Of a stretch of DNA of 64,000 nucleotides, positions 32,412 to 43,104 are shown in pieces (positions within the stretch are counted from its first letter, which is position 1; each line of letters opens with the position of its first letter). Source of the stretch: Symbiodinium sp. CCMP2592. Lineage: Eukaryota > Sar > Dinophyceae > Suessiales > Symbiodiniaceae. The stretch lies in NCBI GenBank assembly GCA_905221615.1, contig CAJNDT010005779.1, positions 1,522,752-1,586,751 of the forward strand, read 5' to 3'. A program made the translations under genes and the position numbers. Under the pieces are notes generated by a model. That model was not told where the DNA came from. It did no database searches and saw only the letters and a list, made by a program, of their open reading frames with translations.

Positions 32412-32501
32412 GAGCGGACGTTCATTCTGTGTTTAGGGTTTAGGGTTTCGTTGTTTCTGTTTTTGGCCTTCGGGTTGAATCTTCAGGAGCGGACGTTCAT
32501 T
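32402..32501. repeat. Duplicated exon end, about 25 bp
   Basis: gaatcttcaggagcggacgt followed by tcatt occurs at about 32402 and again at about 32477, separated by a ggtttagggt-type repeat. The first copy overlaps the end of the preceding exon and includes its putative donor. Confidence 0.8.
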
Positions 32502-33123
32502 TTTGGGTTTAGGGTTTGGGGTTTAGGGTTTAGGGGACGGAAAGTTGATTTTTGGGTTTAGGGGGCCTTTGAAAGGGCGCTATAGGGGTTCCTTTAAGGG
32601 ATCTATAGGTTTTTTGTTTCGGGCTTATGTTTGGGTCTTGGGGTTTAGGGTTAGGGTTGTTTAGGGTTTAGGGTTGGGATTTTGTGTTTCGGGTGTATTT
32701 GTGGGTTTTGGGCTTCGGGTTTAGGGTTTAGGAGGTTTAGGGTTGAGGTTTAGGGTTTAGGGTAACGGTTTTGGGTGTCGGGTTTCCGCCAGGATTTCGG
32801 GCTTAGGGAAGTTTACTTCGCCGTGACACCTACCTGGACCCCAAAGAACCTACCTTCTTAGGGCTCCCTATTTTGATTTCCTTATATAAGTCCTTAAAAA
32901 GGTAGGCTATTCGGGGTTAAGGTGCTACTTGTTTGGATGGTATTTAAACCTTACGAAGGGGTTCTTTGGACTTGACTGAGGCTGCATGTGGCTCCATAAT
33001 GGTTTGAGCGACGTTACGCGCTAGACGAGTTTCGGGGGTGAGCTTTGGTGTCGGGCGAAAGGATTCCAGAATATTTGACAATATTGTCATGAATTCCCCA
33101 TTATGCTGTCATAAACTGCAACA
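32502..33123. other. Telomere-like repeats and a family E element
   Basis: 32500-32800 is largely ggtttagggtttagg. A family E element lies at 32848-32925. No exon supported. Confidence 0.6.
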
Positions 33124-33236
33124 TATGGGATTTTTCAAAAACATTAGGGGTACCTTCATTTGGGCCCTTATAATGAGGATCCTACAATTTAGGGTACTAC
33201 ATTTAGGTCCCCTATTTTCGGAAACCCCCATATACC
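33124..33236. mobile_element. Hairpin element, family D
   Basis: tatgggatttttcaaaaaca at the left and tattttcggaaacccccata at the right, with ataatgaggatcctacaatt in the middle. Confidence 0.75.
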
Positions 33237-33354
33237 ATAACGTATTAATCACAACATAGGTTTGCGGTGCCTCAGCCCCGAGCCAGCGGAAACTCCCATA
33301 TACCATAACGTATTAATCACAACATAGGTTTGCGGTGCCTCAGCCCCGAGCCAG
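33219..33354. repeat. 68-bp direct tandem duplication
   Basis: 33219-33286 and 33287-33354 are nearly identical; the only difference I see is gaaaccccca against gaaactccca. The unit contains the right arm of the family D element plus 50 bases of flank (tataccataacgtattaatc). Confidence 0.95.
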
Positions 33355-34612
33355 GTAGTGCTGGGTTTCAGAGATTGCCCTTGTGTAGTACGCAAGGATT
33401 CAGGAGAGGGTTTAGGGAGTAGGGCCGTTAATCCGTATAGGGATCAAAACAGCCCAAAAAGCCTTACAAAGTATGGTCTTTGGGCCCGAAAGCCTGAATA
33501 AGCTGAGTCTTTAGATCCCTAGAGTATTAGGGTTTACGGCTTCAGCACTTTAAGGTTCAGGATTCGTACCTTCAACACAAATCATCGGAGTATTTCTTAG
33601 CTAGTCGTAATTATACTCCCTTGTAGTCCGTATGTGCCTACATCCCAAAACCCCACGAGCCACGGCTCTCAGCCCTGAACCCTAAGCCCTGAGCGCTCAC
33701 CTTAAACGCTGGACCCTAAACCCTAAACCCTAAACTCTAAACCCTACAGACTCTAAACCCTAAACTCTAAACTCTAAACCCTAAACCCTAAACCCCAAGC
33801 CCCAGTCCAATTCTCGGTTTCGCTTCCAGGGGCTCTGAAGCGCCAAGCCTTGAAACCATGGAGACCCCAAATTCAGAGCTGAAACCCGAAGCCTAATGCA
33901 GGGAGGCCCCATACAAGCCCCTTGAATGGCCCTTTAATGGAAGCCTTATGGTCCCTAATAGTGGGCATTTAGGGTATAGAAGAGGGTAGTCGAGGGGTCT
34001 GGGTAGGAGTTTCTTCTTGGGATTGCCTTATAGGATTCTATACAGTAAACCCTATACAGTAGAAGCCAGAAAGTTGGAACATGGTTTGAGGAGGATTAGT
34101 GCTAGGATCCCTTATACTTTACCCTAAGAGCATCAGGATAATCATGTTCCAACTTTCTGGCTTCTACTAGAAAGTTGGAAACCGGATAAACGCCAAATAG
34201 CGCTGGGATTCCCTTTGCAGTACTGTTAAGGAATGAGGCTCTGGGTTTCCAAGTTTTGGGCTTCTACTGTGTACGAACCCCAAAAAGGAACTACTTTGGG
34301 GCCTTTGGGTATTTCTTATACCCCCAAACCCTATTCCAATGATGAAGGCCCCTAGAATAGAACCGTACAGAAGTTCTGTGATCTTTTCCATGAAATCGGA
34401 ACCCCAAGAGCTTCCCCGCACACTCATGAGACGATTTGGGAAAGAGTTTATTGTTTATTGGTTTACTTCGCCGAGAAAATGCGGATTAATTCCAAGCTTA
34501 TGCCTACAGTCGAAGATGTAACCTTGAACCTGTTCTAAAAGTTTATACTCAATGCATGCTGACAGGTAGCCCGTCGCAATCTAGGGAAGGGTAAGAAAGT
34601 GATCGAACACGC
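33355..34612. other. Telomere-like repeats and family H/B elements
   Basis: 33717-33803 is a long ccctaaaccctaaactctaa block. 34062-34170 is a complete family H element, followed by a second partial copy to about 34270 and a family B half (34271-34310). No exon supported. Confidence 0.55.
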
Positions 34613-34830
34613 ATGAACCTTTCGAAAGCAGGATCTGATTCAGGGCTTCGCGAGCGTGGGCGTGAACATCGTGATGCAGTCCTAAACCTTTTCCGGGAGT
34701 TTTACGGGGCTTACAGCCCCGGGTATAGAGTTTCTGGAGCCAACTTCATCCTTTTAAGGAAACAGGGTTTAGTGAATAGGTCGTCGGCCTGGCAGTCGGG
34801 TTTTATTTTCGCCTGCCCAGACCGTAGTGA
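34613..34830 (+). CDS. Candidate coding segment, unassigned
   Basis: An open frame from 34613 reads NLSKAGSDSGLRERGREHRD, later LNLFREFYGAYSPGYRVSGA and RSSAWQSGFIFACPDRSD, up to a family A element. In another frame, 34632-34678 after gcag reads DLIQGFASVGVNIVM, also coding-like. Only one can be right and I cannot decide. Confidence 0.35.
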
Positions 34831-34837
34831 TACTCCT

Positions 34838-34919
34838 ACCTGGACCCTCAAAGTATGTAGAATAATAGCCTTCTATAGGGTTTGGGCCATTATTTTACCT
34901 ACTTTTGAGGGACTAGGTA
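34838..34919. mobile_element. Hairpin element, family A
   Basis: acctggaccctcaaagtatg at the left, acctacttttgagggactag at the right. A clean copy. Confidence 0.8.
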
Positions 34920-36280
34920 GGGGTTTAGGGTTTTAGGGTTTCAGGTTTTATGATTTAGGGTTCCGGGTTTCGGGATTTAGGGGTTGTTTCGTAATTACTC
35001 CTAAACCCTGAACCCTAAGCCATACACAGACAGGAAAAGGAGCGGGTCTGCAGTCACAGGCTCTCAGGACCCGATACAGTCTCAGAATGAGCTGCGCGCG
35101 TGGCGCAGATCAGGGCTTTTGCGTCGATCTCATGTTCGGGCTTAACCCATACCTCGAGCCCCAAAAGTAGGTAAAATGCTGGTGAAAACCTATAAAATGC
35201 GTCCATTGTACATACCTTTGAGGTCCAGACTAAACCCTAAACGATCTAATTCGGCTGTCGGATGTGGATTCGTAGCTTCTGAAAGTCCGAGTTCACACCT
35301 TTTTTTTTTTGCTCTCTCCTCATCTCTCTCTCACTCTCTCTCTCTCTCTCTTTTCCCTGCCTCTGTGTCTCAGTCTCTCAGTCGCGCTGTCTCTCTCTCT
35401 CTCTCTCCCTCTCTCCCTCCCTCCCCACACACACAGACATGCGCATAGAGACAAAGACCGAACTTTGATGGACTACGCAAGTAAGTTACTGCTGCAAACC
35501 ACGTGCCAGCTCCGCTACCAAGCTCCGCCAGAGCGAGGTCTGCATGTATTCTTCGAGAAAGCTACTCCGAGCTACTGCCTACCTTAGCCCTATTCCTAGT
35601 TAGTGTTCGGGAGATCCCTTAAAGAGGGTCTATATCCCCGAAGCGGCTCCCCTGCTTAATCCTAACCCCTACCTAACAACCTACTTTTTGGGGGCTCCTC
35701 ATTGTGCTTTCTTTTTGGACGTGTCGAAAGGATACCCTAAGGGTCCAAGTACCCAATAATCATATACTCTCCCAAATATTAAGCTACACAACTACTACCC
35801 TAAACCCAAGTACCTCCCCGAAACCCTTAACCCTAAACCCTAAACCGGGTCCTTTGGACCCTTGGGGATAGGCTCTTGGCGGCCAAGGCATTGCCTCAAA
35901 GGCCTCGGTGGTACCCACCGAGATAACACTACAGGGAACTCCAGAAAGTTGGAATATGGTTTCAGGGTAGGATCCCCTATAATTTGCCATAAAGGGTTTA
36001 GGATTTAGGATAATCATATTCCAACTTTCTGGCTTTTACTTTCAGGTCAGAAGCATGTTGGCATTGGGTCGATGTTTCTGTTCTGTACCGTCCCATACCC
36101 TGCACGCAACTTCAACAACCTCGACTGGATGTCCGGCATACCGGCCTGCCCATCCGTGTAAACTCCGTATGCAGCCTTTGCCGTTTGTGTAGCCGAAGGC
36201 AGCAGAAGTCTCAGTGTTGATTACTTGCTTGTGTTTGCTTCACTTGGGTTATTGTTCCGGGGTTCTATACTTTTGCTAAG
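34920..36280. other. Repeats and hairpin elements, no gene recognised
   Basis: Telomere-like repeat (34920-35010), family A (35151-35232), a (CT)n tract (35301-35432), CCCTAAACC repeat (35800-35850) and family H (35940-36028). The acceptor ttttgctaag ends the stretch. Confidence 0.6.
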
Positions 36281-36542
36281 ATTATCAAGGAGCCCTAAGA
36301 AAGCGATGTTTAGCTGTTCAAACCCTCTATACTAGTTTTTTCATCCACGATGAATTTGTTACGACAGGGACTCGTGGCCACAATGTCCATAACCCCGCAT
36401 CTGCATCGACCTCGAAGAAGCATGCAGACCTGGTCGACGTTTTCCCCTCCGATTGTGATTCACTCAGAGGCTTGCTGGGCGTTTTCGTCTTGCAGAGTCT
36501 TTGGATGATGAGAGGATGGATGGAAGATGAGAAGACCTTCAG
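36281..36542 (+). CDS. Exon 1 of a five-exon phased chain, unassigned protein
   Basis: From ttttgctaag the frame is open for 87 codons: YQGALRKRCLAVQTLYTSFF, IHDEFVTTGTRGHNVHNPAS, DSLRGLLGVFVLQSLWMMRG. It starts in phase 1 and ends in phase 2 at a GTCATG donor. It includes one hydrophobic helix (LLGVFVLQSLWMM). Antisense open frame 36327-36566 is taken as a shadow because four further + exons connect in phase. Family unknown. Confidence 0.58.
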
Positions 36543-36587
36543 GTCATGGTGTGGGTGAAGTAGCAACGCTGCTCGTGGGGCTTACAG

Positions 36588-36626
36588 TTTGGACAGCGTG
36601 GATTTGGGTTCTGAAGAAAAACTCAT
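36588..36626 (+). CDS. Exon 2 of the five-exon chain
   Basis: After a 45-nt intron ending cttacag, reads LDSVDLGSEEKL and ends in phase 2 at GTGATT. Phase agrees on both sides. Confidence 0.5.
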
Positions 36627-36904
36627 GTGATTGCATTTGCTACGAGGCTTGCAACCCTGAAGCCGTCTACCCCCAATTCCAAGCCGAGCTAGACCTCAAA
36701 GCGCTGAACCCCGAAGCCAAAGCTTCAAGAACGTAGCCATAAACCCGATACTTTGCCGAAAGCACAGTGCACGGCAGGTGCAGGGATATTTGGGGATTGG
36801 GGTTTTGGTGGTTTAAGGCTCAGGGGGTGTGCAGGGTGACTGGTTGATCTTGATGATGGGGTTTAAGTTTTAGGGTGATTGCATGTTTTCTTGTCTGCTT
36901 GCAG

Positions 36905-36992
36905 GTGTTGCCCGAGGCTCGCGAATCAGGAGGTTAGGGTTGAGGTTTTGGCCAAGGTGATGCAACAGCTATGCGGTGCTTTCACCCAATAC
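36905..36992 (+). CDS. Exon 3 of the five-exon chain
   Basis: A consensus acceptor (cttgtctgcttgcag) precedes CCPRLANQEVRVEVLAKVMQ then QLCGAFTQY. The split codon with exon 2 gives Met. It ends in phase 0 at a GC donor (GCGTGC). Confidence 0.55.
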
Positions 36993-37164
36993 GCGTGCGA
37001 TTGAATCAACGCACTGACGATCCACTTGCTGAAGCTGGCGACCTCTTTCTGTCAAGTAGCTCAGGGTTTCGGTTAACTGCTTCTATCGTACTAAGCCCAA
37101 AGATCGTACTAACTAGCTTCAGTTTCAGCTTGGATTTGCAGGAATCAAGGCCTGCCCACCCCAG

Positions 37165-37296
37165 TACATGCACTCAGTCGCTCAGCTGCAGCTCTCGTCG
37201 ACAGAAGCGTGCATTAACGATGGGGAAACTAGCCCAGCCGTGAAAGGTCTGCTCAGCACGAGCTATGCTGGACTATGTTATTCATGTTCTACAAAG
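37165..37296 (+). CDS. Exon 4 of the five-exon chain
   Basis: A pyrimidine-rich acceptor (cctgcccaccccag) precedes 44 codons: YMHSVAQLQLSSTEACINDG, ETSPAVKGLLSTSYAGLCYS, CSTK, ending in phase 0 at a consensus GTAAGC. Another frame is open here too, but only this one has matching phases on both sides. Confidence 0.55.
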
Positions 37297-37361
37297 GTAA
37301 GCTAGTTGCTTCAGAAACACATGTGGCAACATCAACTTTCGACACCTTTGAGTAAATCAAG

Positions 37362-37450
37362 CAAAGACTACCTTCTTGGAGCAGCACACAGCATCGCGGC
37401 TGGCTGTTTGCACAGTTGCTCCTCGGATGCCATGCCGGGACAAAACACGC
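37362..37450 (+). CDS. Exon 5 of the five-exon chain
   Basis: After a 65-nt intron reads QRLPSWSSTQHRGWLFAQLL then LGCHAGTKH, ending in phase 2 at GTAGTG. An alternative with an earlier acceptor (37314) would need an 18-nt intron. Confidence 0.42.
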
Positions 37451-37479
37451 GTAGTGGCCGCCGCAAGTTCTGCTGCACT

Positions 37480-37815
37480 TACGCTGGCTGTCATGATTAT
37501 ACAATTATTGACCTTATTGTTGCTAACGTGGTTATGATGGCTAAGACGATTGTTTATTGGTATTCGTATACTGCTATTATGATTATGATTAAGTATGATG
37601 TTTCTTGCTATTACTACTGCAGTAACAATTACTATAACATTACTGTCGCTAGTACTGTAGTTATTGCTACTACCGTTTCTATTACTGTCAACATTGCAGT
37701 TGTGATTACTATTGGTATTGATATTGTTATCGTAACTGTTTTTATTGTTATTGACATTGTCGTGACGTTGTCGTTGTCATTATTATTGCTAGTGTTCTCG
37801 CTACTGCTATTATGA
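37480..37815. repeat. Degenerate trinucleotide (ATT/GTT/ACT) microsatellite
   Basis: About 330 bases of imperfect attgttgct-type triplets. The long open frame over it (VIATTVSITVNIAVVITIGI) reflects the absence of in-frame stops in the repeat. Confidence 0.8.
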
Positions 37816-37892
37816 TCACCCTTATGATCCCTAAACCCTCAAGTGTAGCCGTAGTGGAGTCAACCGGTGCAGCACGGCACACCTGGACAGGT

Positions 37893-38049
37893 GCTCAGAC
37901 AGACGGACGGACGGGCGATGTTAGACATGGCTTGTTTTCATCTTGTCTCATCACATGTTGGATTGCACGAGCAGCTTTTTTTGATGCTGATGGCCACGCA
38001 TGTGACAGGTACCCTCTCACTTGAGACAGCTGGAGCTTCTTGTGCTTGA
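37893..38049 (+). CDS. Candidate exon, unassigned protein
   Basis: After cctggacag the frame reads VLRQTDGRAMLDMACFHLVS, then SHVGLHEQLFLMLMATHVTG and TLSLETAGASCA, and a TGA at 38047. A GT donor at about 38009 (GTACCC) is an alternative end. It may continue the chain at 36281-37450. Confidence 0.42.
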
Positions 38050-38283
38050 GAGCCGCTAGTAGGTCCCTGACCAGAACCTCCGAGCACCCCGAGGTCTCGC
38101 ATTTCTTGCCCCTCCATGTTGAAGAAAAGATGCGCCAGAGGCGGAAATTATCCAAAACCTTAAGCCTAAACCCTAAGACCCTAAACTAAACCCACATCGA
38201 TCCAATCCTCCTCTGCCCACCAGGACTGTAAAGCTCGGTAAGCTCACGACCCCTAAACCGAAGCAAGTACTTGTAGGTGCCTT
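38050..38283. other. No gene recognised
   Basis: Unique sequence with a short CCCTAA-type tract. The antisense frame 37895-38155 is not supported. Confidence 0.4.
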
Positions 38284-39290
38284 AGTAATTGGAATAGGAT
38301 TCCCTGTAAAGGGTTGCCAAAGGGTCTAGAAGGCATCTATAGTAGGGTTCTACACAGTATAGGGGCCTCAATAATAACTACCTTTACCTGTACTATTTTG
38401 GGGTTCCTGATTAAACAAGAAACACCACACCCACATCTGTGGTTGTCAAAATTAGGGTCCCTTCTTAAGTACCCTACTATATCAGGGACCCAAAAAGGGA
38501 CCATAATTTGACAACCACCCATATGGGGACACCCCGAGACTCTATACTAGGACCTAAGCCCAAAACCCGCAGCCCGAAGCCTGCCACCCGCACCCAAAAA
38601 TGGGCGATAATGTTGACAACTACCCACATGGACCCTTATATAGTTCCCAAAACAGTAGGACCTTTATTATAAGGACCCCAAAACTAGGTATCCAAATCTT
38701 CGGAAGCTCCCACATCTATTTTCGGAACCCCTCATTCCGCCTCAACCCTAAAACCCTAAACCCTATAGATCCCTTAAAGGAACCCCTATGGTACCCTTTA
38801 AAGGAACCCTAACCACCCACATGGAGCCGAGCCTATGGCATGCTGGCGTGGCATCTGTAAGTTCTGCCAGGCGAAGGCAGGCAGAAAAGCGGGCCCCAGA
38901 GAGCCCAACTAGGATGCCCAGTAGTACCCTTATTCCCTTTTTGTAGTCCTAGGTTCCTTATAAAGTTACCCAATACCAAAAAGGGCGGCCTTTTTATTCT
39001 TAGGTTATAGCCAATATACCCCTTGATGAAGGAATATACCTAAAGTTATAGGGGCCTTAACATATTATGGTTTAAGGTATATTCCTTAATTAAGGAATAT
39101 ACCTTAAGTTATAGGGGCCTTAAATTTATGATTTAAGGTTTATTCCTTAATTAAGGAATATACCTTAAACTATAGGGGCCTGAATATTATGATTTAAGGG
39201 TACCTAGACCCTCAAAAGTAGGTAAAATAATGGCCCATTTCATATTATTATGGACCCAAAAGGGACCATAATTTTGACAACCACCCATTT
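38284..39290. mobile_element. Nested cluster of hairpin elements (families G, M, D, P, F, A)
   Basis: In order: family G remnant (38284-38420), family M (38435-38520; caaaattagggtcccttctt ... gggaccataatttgacaacc), family D (38625-38712), family P (38920-39010; agtacccttattccctttttg), three repeated family F half-arms (39010-39195; ggaatataccttaa ... gtatattccttaatt) and a family A half interrupted by a family M half (39191-39290). The order suggests insertion into one another. Confidence 0.65.
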
Positions 39291-40742
39291 TTATGTCAAT
39301 TGTAGGCATACGGATAACACCATAAAGCCTCTTACCTCTACATGTTAAGTCAATGTGAGTAAAAATAGCGAAGATGTTGTGAAGTGTTTGGCTCAAGTGT
39401 CGTTTAAAGTTCAGGGTCGATCAACGGCCTTTTAGTGTTGTGCTGCATGGTGGGGCTGTTCTAGATTGTACAGATACATACTACCCAGACCCCCCAAATT
39501 CCATACCAATAAAAAGGTTGTTATTCTAGATACTTTTGGGGTCCAGGTCGGCTTGCTTCCGGGTTGATGGGGTTTCGGGGGATCCAGGTACAGGATTTGC
39601 GGTAGCTTCGTGGCCTGTGTCTTCCGGGTTTAGGGTTTGGGCGTCTGGGGGACAAAGCTATTTTTCAAAGTGTCGCAAGAAGTAACGTTTCGACGCCTGG
39701 GCTTAGAACTAGGGTGATGAGAGGTTGGGCAGTGTCAGTCTTAGTAATAGAAAGCGTCGTCGTCGCAGTTTGTTGTCGCCGTTGCTGCAGAGGTCGTCGT
39801 CCCGGTCGTCGTAGTTGTGTTTTGCGTGGTGTAGTTCTAGTCTATTGCAGCAGTACCAGTGGTGGTGGAATTGTAGTGGCAGTGGTTCTGTTGATGATAT
39901 AAATCCTGCATAACCCATAATAATGGGGAATATACCATAATTCCCATAGTTTAGGGTCCTTAAGGTCATGCAGGATTTATATCATCAACCGTAGCAGTAG
40001 CAGCTGCTGTCGTCTTCGTTATCCTCGTTAGTTTCATTGCTGGTGACACGCGGCTTTAGGGTTTAGGGTTAAGGGTTTAGGGAGCTCACGACTACACCCA
40101 AGAGCTCTCTGCTACACCCCTCACAATTCTTCACACTTCGCCGAGCCCTGAAGCCCTCCAGCCTACGCCAGATGGTCCTCCGTTTTTTGTTGTGGTCTCG
40201 CTGCCTTGATTTGATTTGTCCTGTCATGCTTGCTAGCTGTGCCTTGCCCTCCCCTGCTTTGCTCGGTGCCCCTTGCCTTGCGCTGCCTTGCCGTGCACTA
40301 CCATGCCACCATGCATTCCCTTTCCTCTCCCTGCCATCCCCCATCCTTCCTTTCCCCTTGTCTGCATTCCGCTTGTCCCTGCATCCCCTTTCCCACCAAG
40401 CTGTCGACAACCGAAAGCTCTACAGCCTCCTAAATTCCTAAATCTTTGAACGCGAAGACCCGAGGTGCGGCTCTTGCGGTCGGACGGACAGGCAGAGCGC
40501 TCCAGGCACCCTGTGTTGAAAACTGGGCTTCGGGGTTTGGGGTTCACTCCCTATGCCCCAAACCATATCCCTGCCAAGGTTTTGGGATTGATGGCCCTAA
40601 AGTTGTCCTTAGGTTTTGGGTGCCTGCTTTTGGATTTCGTCTTTTGTGTGCCGGGCCCCGGTGTTAAGGCGTGTTGCGGGATTAAGGTAGGGCTGAAACC
40701 GCGCCGCTGCTAAGACTGGACGTGCTCCGGATGTCTCTATAG
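39291..40742. other. Unassigned stretch with family A and L elements
   Basis: Family A remnant (39483-39549), a GTC/GTT-rich triplet stretch (39740-39890), family L hairpin (39895-39988; tataaatcctgcataaccca ... catgcaggatttatat) and a low-complexity ccttgcc/cctgc stretch (40230-40390). The overlapping frames at 40069-40839 are not supported. Confidence 0.45.
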
Positions 40743-40811
40743 CTTCTTCGTCAAGAAAGGACGCAGCATGCCGTGGTCGTTCTGTCGTCTCGGAAGATGG
40801 GGTGAACGTTT
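40743..40811 (+). CDS. Candidate exon upstream of the kinase
   Basis: Between ctctatag and a GTAAGA donor reads SSSRKDAACRGRSVVSEDGV then NV, phase 1 at both ends. It could belong to the N-terminal extension of the CDPK, but there is no direct evidence. Confidence 0.35.
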
Positions 40812-41118
40812 GTAAGATGGCTGGGAAACACGAAAACATGGACGTAAACCCTTACAAGAGCCCGAAACCGAAAGCCCCTAAACGAGTTGAGGTTTTCAAG
40901 CTAGGGGGCCCAGCAGCTGTTTAAATCTTCCCCGCGGTGATCTTGAATAGAATATCCCGTGTGAACGCCCCAAAGCCTGACAGCGACACAACCTTACGGG
41001 ACAACCCTGAACCCATAAACCCATACCCTCCACACAATCTGAACCCTAGGCCCTAAACCCTGAACCCCAAACCCTAAACCCTCAAGCCTGAAGAGCAAGT
41101 GTTAGTTTGAGCCATCAG

Positions 41119-41218
41119 GGTCTTTTCCGTAATCTCCTAAAACCAGAAAGCTTTCTGCCCTCCTTCACGGTCGAAGCTACAGTTTATGATGTAGTCTTCC
41201 GGGCTTTTGGTGTAAGGG
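41119..41218 (+). CDS. Candidate exon upstream of the kinase
   Basis: After gccatcag reads GLFRNLLKPESFLPSFTVEA then TVYDVVFRAFG. Coding-like, right end approximate, family unknown. Confidence 0.38.
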
Positions 41219-41388
41219 GTGTTCGGGCTTTCAGGTTTCATGGTTCAGGTTATAGTTTAGGGTTCAGGGTTTACTGTAGGGTTAGACATCTTCATGATCG
41301 GGTCTGTGGCTTGATCGTCTTGGGGTTTGGTTGTCTGCTATAGCGTGCCAGACGGTCTGTTGAGGTTTTGGGGAGGCTGTTTGCACAG

Positions 41389-41466
41389 GGCCCGGACAAA
41401 TGACCTGTTCGTGCTAGAGGCCAGAGCTTGCTGTTTCCCGTGCAAACTCCAGCATGGACTTCTAGC
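41389..41466 (+). CDS. Candidate exon upstream of the kinase, Cys-rich
   Basis: After ttgcacag reads ARTNDLFVLEARACCFPCKL then QHGLLA. A family N hairpin (41490-41570) follows. Weak support. Confidence 0.3.
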
Positions 41467-41617
41467 AGGACAAGCTAGCCAATCATATTGGAGGAGCTAA
41501 GGAGCCAAGGGTGATGATAATCCCTACTTAATAAGGAGCTAAAGAGCCAAGGGAACCCCGTTAGTTCAAGGTTTTGTGTACAGGTTCGTGGGTTGGAGGC
41601 GTCAAGGTTTTAACGAG

Positions 41618-41698
41618 GTTGGGAATCAGCTTTGAAGCAACAACCAGCTGCACTGACTCAACTTTGGCTTTTAGTGTTCCAACAGTCCGAACCATCGC
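41618..41698 (+). CDS. Candidate exon upstream of the kinase
   Basis: Between taacgag and a GTAATT donor reads LGISFEATTSCTDSTLAFSV then PTVRTI, phase 2 at both ends. A second frame is also open, so this is tentative. Confidence 0.35.
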
Positions 41699-41879
41699 GT
41701 AATTAATTAGGGAACCGAAGCACAGCTGCGCAGGGGTCTTCCGGAAAGCAACAGTGGAAGGATCAGCATCTTTGCCTTACAATCTCTCGGTTTTGGGGCT
41801 CGGGGCGTAGCGTTGAGGGTTCAGTATTCAGGGGCTGGGTTAATAATTAAAGTAAACGGAAGCCTGTGATGTTTTGAGT

Positions 41880-42755
41880 CGCCTGACCTGCCATCTAATA
41901 CTGTAGTAGACCAAAATCGAGGGGATCGGACGAAGACGACAGGAACTGTTGCGAAGACGACAAGGACAGCAGAGAGTAGTAGAAACAGTCAAACAATTAT
42001 CAGACGGTGGACACGAAACTGAGCAGTCAAAACTGCAGTTGTTTTTTGCATAAGAGTGAATGACTCAGTGCCAGTGCACTCCATGTAAGACGCAAGATTT
42101 TTTGCAATACGTCAAACATATAGGAATCGCACTAGGTGTTGCGTTGCTGTACGCACATGCATTGCAATTTCTTGTTGTCTTGAAATTGTTGTACAGACAG
42201 GATGAACAAGCTAATTGCGTTTTATTTATCTTTCATTCGGTTCTAAATATTTCATGTTTAACAAATCAAAAGTATCTTTTTTTATATTCAATATTTATAT
42301 CGAGTTTCGAATATTTTCATGTATTCATATTCGGATGATTTGTAACCCAAGTTTGTAGCACTAGTTCTCATATTTCCATTATATTCCATTCTTCATGGGA
42401 GTTATAAAATATCCTTATAATCGATTTAACGACATTGTTAATTGTGTTTTCAGCAAGTTTATCACCATATCCTACACTAGATTTTAATTGTTCGAAGATT
42501 TGAAAATTATCTTGAATTTGAAATGAAAATAATGTACCAATAGTTCGTCTATTTTATCAGTAGTTGTTTTTTCCTATTCCTTTCATATCTCCTCATTCAT
42601 TTTAAGTTGTCTTAACAGTTACATATTTTTCATTTTTATTGTTATTTAAGTCATTGTCTTAATATTTCATTTGTTGTTTTTTCATTTTTGAAAGTCTGTA
42701 ATTATATTCTCATTCATTATATTTGTTGTTAGTATGTTTTTATTATTGTTATTAT
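41880..42755. other. AT-rich island without telomere-like repeats or elements
   Basis: From about 42040 the base composition drops to clearly AT-rich (many ttttt, tatatt and attatt runs), unlike the GC-balanced surroundings. There are no hairpin elements or heptamer repeats. An open frame at 42060-42338 (MTQCQCTPCKTQDFLQYVKH) encodes a hydrophobic product of unknown nature. Confidence 0.6.
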
Positions 42756-42910
42756 TGTACATGCGTGGGTGGGTGGGTGGGTGGGTGAGTGGGTAGATGG
42801 GTGGATGGGTGGATGGGTGGATGGGTGGATGGGTGGATGCATGCGTGGGCGGGTGACTGGCTGGTTGTATGGGTGGATGGATGGATGTGTGTATGTATGC
42901 AAGCACACGT
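42756..42910. repeat. (GGGT/GGAT)n microsatellite
   Basis: gtgggtgggtgggtgggtga, then ggatgggtggatgggtggat. Frames here on both strands (G-W-x and T-H-P-P repeats) are artefacts. Confidence 0.95.
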
Positions 42911-43043
42911 GTGTATATGTATCTATGTGTGCACATGTGTCCCGCGTGTGTTTGTTCAGTCGGGTTCAGCGGTGGCCTCAACTTCATCGCAGCTTGGCAC
43001 CTCGCTCGCCACCTCAGCCTGAGGACAGTACTATGCCTTTCAG

Positions 43044-43104
43044 ACGGATCGGCTGGGCACTGGGTCCTTCGGCACGGTTTGCAAGGCCGTGCGAAAGTCC
43101 ACAG
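43044..43104 (+). CDS. CDPK exon 1: glycine-rich loop
   Basis: After ctttcag the frame reads [20 protein letters not shown] and ends one base into a Gly codon at a GC donor (GCCAGA). G-x-G-x-F-G-x-V is kinase subdomain I. If the downstream bases were retained, an in-frame TAG would follow at 43131, which supports the early GC donor. Confidence 0.93.

Noticed and set aside
40069-40547. Overlapping frames of about 100 codons on both strands
   Set aside because: Low-complexity cctgcc/ggcagg sequence.
41698-41711. A 12-nt intron (gtaattaattag) joining two open segments
   Set aside because: Too short to be a credible spliceosomal intron; a chance phase match.
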